A stretch of DNA of 64,000 nt from Nageia nagi. Its lineage: Eukaryota; Pinophyta. The notes beneath the pieces were generated by a model that had not been told where the DNA came from, did not search any database, and worked only from the letters and a program-made list of their open reading frames with translations. The position numbers and the translations under genes were made by a program. This document shows positions 59,501-64,000 of this stretch, piece after piece. The DNA is taken from assembly GCA_050084985.1 (NCBI GenBank), contig JBITNC010000001.1, positions 83,824,001-83,888,000 of the forward strand, written 5' to 3'. Positions within the stretch are counted from its first letter, which is position 1. Each line of letters opens with the position of its first letter.

Positions 59501-60086
59501 CTTATCAGAGTTCAAAAGGCTCGAGGTTGAGATCACCAGATGTGAAAATATTTTGAATCCAATTTCAAAATAGGCCAAGCAAGCAAACAAGAGGCTGAAC
59601 GGCCTTTCTAATGAAAAGCTACAGTCTTATAATATTGGTGATCGAGTGGAACTCATGTCGGTAATTAATTACCTAGTGAGGGGGAAATGGGTTTGTCATG
59701 AGATCAAGGGTAATGTCTTGAGCTGGACACAAGAAATGGAAAACCTAAAGTTAGAGATTCAAGGATTAAATGCATCTAGAATCCCAAAGTTATGGAGAAG
59801 CAATGGCTCACTTATCTCTGAAGCTAAGTTTTTGAGTGGTCTATAGAGCATGATTCAAAGCACTAAGGATATTGACACACTCTTGGTTTCATTTGATGAA
59901 ACCAATTTGGTAAAATTATTTGATTCTTTGGCAAATGGTGGCTTTCACATTCAACAATTATTGAGAAAACATGCTCATGTGTCTTATGAAATTTTGAACA
60001 CTATAGCTTTAGCCCATGCAAGGCTAAAGGATTTTTTCAGGATCCCTGTAGACTGGAGTAAGGTTCAACAACTCCTAAATATATAG
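56577..60086 (+). pseudogene. Element D post-integrase sense ORF (dORF)
   Basis: About 1,170 codons from the ATG at 56577 to the TAG at 60084. Unrecognised family, shared with A and A2. N-terminal globular part (to about 58040) with YGFFGAPFLLPVHVMDWIFS and IDSKYGPVAKKR. Then an acidic stretch (DECSDDSDEEREQ, about 58170), the basic PPPPKRRRKSP (about 58353-58385, NLS-like) and a Pro/Ser/Thr tract (58386-58740). The C-terminal half is predicted coiled coil, for example 59190-59456 and 59646-60086. Only two frameshifts (near 57110 and within 58560-58670) and about a dozen point stops. Function unknown; a nuclear, multimerising role is a guess. Confidence 0.75.
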
Positions 60087-60180
60087 AACTGAAGTTTGAT
60101 TCATTGATTCATTCTAATAAGATGTTGGGTTCTAAAATTTTTTTATGATTGGTGAAATTTTCCCATAGATGTTGCCAAAA

Positions 60181-61327
60181 TGTATATTAAGAAAGAAGGA
60201 AAGCCCCGCAAGTTAATGTTGAGTAACCTGGATACAAAAGAGATGACATCAATGATTTTAGATTGTAACCCAAAATCAGATCCTAGAGGAAATGAGGTTA
60301 GCAAAAGGGTTATCGAATAGTTGGAGCCAGTAAAGTGAAGCATTTTAGAAGTATGAAGATGACATCATGGGGAAAACAATGTTCACATTCTTGAATGAAA
60401 TCAGATCCCAAAAGTGATGAGGTCAGCAAAAGGGTTATCGAATAGCCAGAGCTAGTAAAGTGAAGTGTTCCAGAAATATGAAGATGACATCATGGGGAAA
60501 ACAATGTTCACATTCTTGAATGAAATTGGATCCCAGAAGTGATGAGGTCAGCAAGGAGTGATTGAATAGCTAGAGAAAGTAAGTAGAATATCCCAGAAGA
60601 GATGAGGTCAGCAAGAGGTGAGATCATAATTATCAAGAAGCTATATCATCTACAATCTACCCAATTTTTGCAATATTCTGTCAAGTGGCGTATATGGGTA
60701 GTATCAGTTAAAAGAAGGCTAGAATCTTGAAGTTGTTTTTGTAAACATTTCTATTCTATAATTCTTGTAACTATTGTTATTTCAGTATAAGTAAGGAATA
60801 AACAAAGGAAAAAGGGTCAAAATTCCTAGTATTGCTCCTTACATTGTTCTCTAAGACCTATAGTTTTTTATTGGTAATATGATACCATCTTAACCTTTCT
60901 TATCTAGCACTTGTAGTTGTTATTCTTAATTAGGTTACATTGTGGTATCTTGGTGTGTTTCTTGAATGATAATTGTGAGCTATTAGTATAACTGTGTCTG
61001 CATACATGGTAGAGTAAAGCTGGGAAACTACTAGAGAGTGAGAGCTTGTATTGTAGCTACTACACTAGATTTAGACCAAGGTTTCACACCCTGTGAAAGC
61101 CTGCGCTAAACTAGTGACCCACCTTTGCTTCCTCTCTTGTTACCCTAAGCCTTTTTGCTTAAATTCCTCGCACTCTACTCCTTTTATTTTCTTTCCTGTT
61201 ACTTCTCCTATGCCCAATGTATAAGGAATCGGCCTTGTCCAGAGATCAGACTATCACCATAGTCTATTCTTGATTTACTTTGGTTAAGATTGTTTGTGGT
61301 GCATATATTACACAATCCTAATCAACA
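60181..61327 (+). repeat. 3' LTR of element D
   Basis: 1147 bp, TGTATATTAAG ... AATCAACA. Same 125/125/60 spacing of TGAGGT marks (60293, 60418, 60543, 60603). The TGACGTCA site has become TGACATCA (60244-60251), with further TGACATCA at 60360 and 60485. No strong polypurine tract is seen just before it (ATGTTGCCAAAA). Confidence 0.92.
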
Positions 61328-61332
61328 CTACC

Positions 61333-62104
61333 CATTCTTTAATTTGTATAACCTCACAAGAGGAAATAAAATCAATTTTTTCTACACAAATTATAGAGCC
61401 CATTAATTGGGCAAGTTTTGTTAATAAGTCTCCTATGCTTCTTGAGTAATAGTCAAGAATTTTGAGCAAGGTAATAGAGATGAAAGATATTAAAATAGCA
61501 TATATGCCTTTCAAAGAAGGGCAACTAGATATTACTCCCACAACTATAATAGATATAAATATGTAGAGTGCATTAGCAATTGACAAGTCTAGATTTCTTG
61601 TAAATACTTTAATGGCAACCAACAAAAGTCTTCAAGTAATAGAGACTAAGATAGAAAAATTGACTAAGAAAATAGATCAGTATAAGAAATATTGCTCCCT
61701 TAAAGATAAAATGGTAGCTAGGTTGTAGAATAAAAACAAAGAATTGATTAAAAGACTTGATAAGTAGAAATCAAAGTTTGATAATAGCATAACAACAATA
61801 AAAGCTAAACTTGATGTTGCAAATCAAATAATAGAAGATCTCAAAGCTCAGGCTACATTCATTGATGCTTAGAAGGTCAAGCAGGTAGAGATAGAGCTAT
61901 AATCTATAATTGCAACAAATAAAGTCTTATTTGATGACAATGCAAATTTATTATTGTTCATGAAGAATTTTAGAATATCCTTGGTGGAGCAAGTCAATAA
62001 TTGAATGATAATGTTATCACACTTGCATCTGCTCAAGGAAGAAATAATATAGGTGATTAAGGAGTTCTATGTTCGAACTACTCTCCATAAGCTAGCTTAT
62101 CAAG
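61333..62104 (+). pseudogene. A2 post-integrase ORF, C-terminal part
   Basis: Resumes the A2 reading after D: TSQEEIKSIFSTQIIEPINW, then RFLVNTLMATNKSLQVIETK and a long heptad-like stretch (IEKLTKKIDQYKKY, LDVANQIIEDLKAQ). It ends at TLHKLAY near 62100, where it joins the LTR directly. One frame with about seven point stops. The last part of the ORF and the first ~30 bp of the LTR are missing compared with A. Confidence 0.72.
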
Positions 62105-63807
62105 GTAATTCTATTATTCTTTATTCTTTTATTCTTTAGTGCCTAAGAGTTATGTATATGAGTGTTTAGGAGTTATATTTATTCCCTTAAGGTCTTTGGG
62201 TATCCAAAAATTATATTCCTTTAGAGTGTCAAGGAATTATTGACACAAGTATCCAAGATTTAGATCCAGCATCATCAATAGAGCCTACCAATTCTAAGAG
62301 ATGATGTCATGATTTTTGGTTAAAATCAATAGGTCCCAAAGCAAGAAATGGTAGGTGTAGATTTTTAAAGAACATCAATAAAGCCTACCAATTTTGAGAG
62401 ATGACATCATGATTTTTAGTTGAAATCAATGGGTCTTGGGGTAAGAAATGGTGGGTGCAAATTTCTAAAGAACATCAATAGAGCCTCTATCAATTTTGAG
62501 AGATGATGTCATGATTTTTGGTTAAAATTAGTAGGTCTTGAAGTAAGAAATGGTGAGTGTAGATTTTTGAAGAACATCAATAGAGATTGCTGATTTTGAG
62601 AGATGATATCATGATTTTTGGCTAAAATCAATGGTTCTCAAAAGAACTAGATCATCAATAGAGCTTGAATGAATAACATAGTACCTACTAAGCAAAGGTA
62701 AGAGTAATGCATAAGAAGGAACTCTCGGGTCCATTTCATCTTAAGTGTTTGAACCCTAAGGCCTTATTAATATGTCAACATCAACTCATTTCCACATAAT
62801 AATGGTAGTTTCTTCTTAAATCAAGTTAACATAATGTCTATCAACCACCATTACTCTAATTACTGACATCTACAGTAGGGATCATAAAGATTATAGAGAA
62901 GTAAATAGCATCTAATAGAGCATAGTACCAAATCATACCCATCAATGTGGAATTAAATAATTAGTTAGATAACTATAGTGCAATCTTCAATTAGGTATAA
63001 TGCTATCTTCAATCAGCTATAGTGCTATCTTTAATTAGCTATAGTGCTATCTTTAATCAGCTTTAGGGTTGAAGAAGGAGCAATCAACAACATGTCAAAA
63101 GGATTATGGCTTTATGGACATGGTTGTTCAAAATTAGCAAATTCCTAAATAGTCATGTTGATTGTTACTTATTCACTATGTAATCTAACATAGTTGTGGT
63201 ATTTATGTAAATAGTGTTGTTGTAGTTGTTCCATTCATTGCTAGCAACTATGTATATTGATGAAACCCAACCACTCAAGGAGTGGGGAATTTGTATAAAT
63301 AGCTTGCTCTTAGAGATCAAAAAGGTCAAACATTTTAGGAATTTTTCCCAAATCTATAAAAGCTATTCACATATGATAATACAAACAAATAATGCTTTTC
63401 CCTTTTGAAACAAAGTGGCTATTTATTGCTTTTGTGGATGTTATGTGTGAAATGTTTTCTTCAAATTATGGTTGTGTATTGTGATTGCAAGACCTCAGGT
63501 GTGAGATAGTTTTCTATACTTAATCTTGGCTATAGATTTCTTCCTATGATACAATGCCTAGGTTGTACATTTCTTATTTTAGCCTTTTTATTTACTTATC
63601 TCTTTCCTATAACTCTTTATCCTTTTATTCCATTGTTATTACTTTTAACCTTGAATATAGATAGGAATTGATCTATAAACTAGAGATTGAGCAAAAAATC
63701 AACATGAGTGCATCCCCACCACCTTTTGCTCTTTCAAGGAACCTACCATTATGGGTAATGGAGAACAAAACCAAACCAAACCCTTTGAGGTTATGCTTTA
63801 CTATTCA
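62105..63807 (+). repeat. 3' LTR of A2 (5'-truncated)
   Basis: Aligns with the A LTRs from their position ~30 on. It holds four regular units of about 101 bp with TGATGTCA/TGACATCA at 62302, 62402, 62504 and 62604. About five 22-bp repeats lie at 62967-63068 and TATAAATA at 63294. It ends ATTCA at 63807. No target duplication could be tested because the 5' end is gone. Confidence 0.82.
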
Positions 63808-64000
63808 ACACTAGGGCATATGGGTTTCTAGAGGAAAAGTTGTACCATACACCAAGAAGCAAGGGACGTCGAGTTTTTCCATCAACGGGTGTTATCGAAG
63901 GACCAAAAAGTTGGAGATATTTTAGTAGGATCATTCTACATAACTTGCTAATTTTGAGTAATGACATCACACCTTTTTTTGAAAATTGGTGGATGATAAG
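63808..64000. other. Unresolved sequence at right edge
   Basis: Less AT-rich than its surroundings to about 63900. The last 70 bp (AATTTTGAGTAATGACATCA...) resemble the repeat unit of the A-type LTR. Too short to classify. Confidence 0.3.

Larger units (their letters stand above)
48801..61327 (+). mobile_element. Element D: Tat-type Ty3/gypsy retrotransposon
   Basis: 12.5 kb, plus strand, with LTRs 48801-50066 and 60181-61327 and a perfect target duplication CTACC (48796-48800, 61328-61332). Order: PBS region, gag, protease (DSG kept), extra RNase H, RT (YLDD kept), RNase H, integrase, long dORF. It is the best preserved relative of A and shows the original layout of that group. A few frameshifts and about 30 point stops disable it. 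Confidence 0.95.
47718..63807 (+). mobile_element. A2: 5'-truncated relative of element A, split by D
   Basis: Only the distal dORF (47718-48795 and 61333-62104) and the 3' LTR (62105-63807) remain. Order and sequence follow A (12960-13650, 32455-33580 and 34230-36185). Element D lies inside with CTACC on both sides, and the homologous uninterrupted text in A (about 32815-32840) confirms the empty site. 5' LTR, gag and pol are missing. Confidence 0.8.

Overview
The window looks like intergenic DNA from a large, repeat-dominated plant nuclear genome. Every recognisable protein belongs to a plant retroelement class: a Copia gag, an L1-type LINE, and several Ty3/gypsy elements of the Tat type. 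No host gene, rRNA, tRNA or CRISPR array was found. The AT-rich composition, long LTRs and deep nesting would suit a gymnosperm, but that is an inference and the species cannot be named from this sequence.

Layout, left to right. (1) 1-1520: 5' end of a minus-strand Copia element (gag, PBS, one LTR) running off the left edge. (2) 1521-2901 and 36186-39935: one degenerate plus-strand LINE, split in two. (3) 2902-36185: element A, a decayed Tat-type Ty3/gypsy element inserted in the LINE. (4) 13652-32454: F, probably a solo LTR inserted in A and flanked by AGGTG. (5) 14302-32145: element B, a younger minus-strand Tat element inserted in F and flanked by CCTTG. The stack is therefore LINE < A < F < B. 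(6) 39936-45595: AT-rich DNA with a TATA box, probably an LTR and leader. (7) 45596-about 47717: gag and protease of another Tat-like element, E. (8) About 47718-63807: A2, a 5'-truncated relative of A. (9) 48801-61327: element D, a well-preserved Tat element inserted in A2 and flanked by CTACC. (10) 63808-64000: unresolved.

No element is intact. Almost all premature stops in B, and most in D, are TAA, TAG or TGA where CAA, CAG or CGA is expected. This fits deamination of methylated cytosine in silenced DNA. Coding content follows Tat biology: Gag binds RNA, protease cuts the polyprotein, RT with RNase H makes cDNA, and integrase inserts it. B has the usual dual RNase H order (RT, RNase H, second RNase H, integrase). 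A and D place the second RNase H between protease and RT. A, A2 and D share a long sense ORF after integrase with a basic, NLS-like cluster and a coiled-coil tail. B instead carries an antisense plant-mobile-domain ORF.

The items most worth a second look are: the shared post-integrase ORF; the upstream RNase H; the antisense plant-mobile-domain ORF; a 20-21 bp repeat module in the LTR, leader and 3' region of B; and tandem TGACGTCA-like palindromes in two unrelated LTR families.
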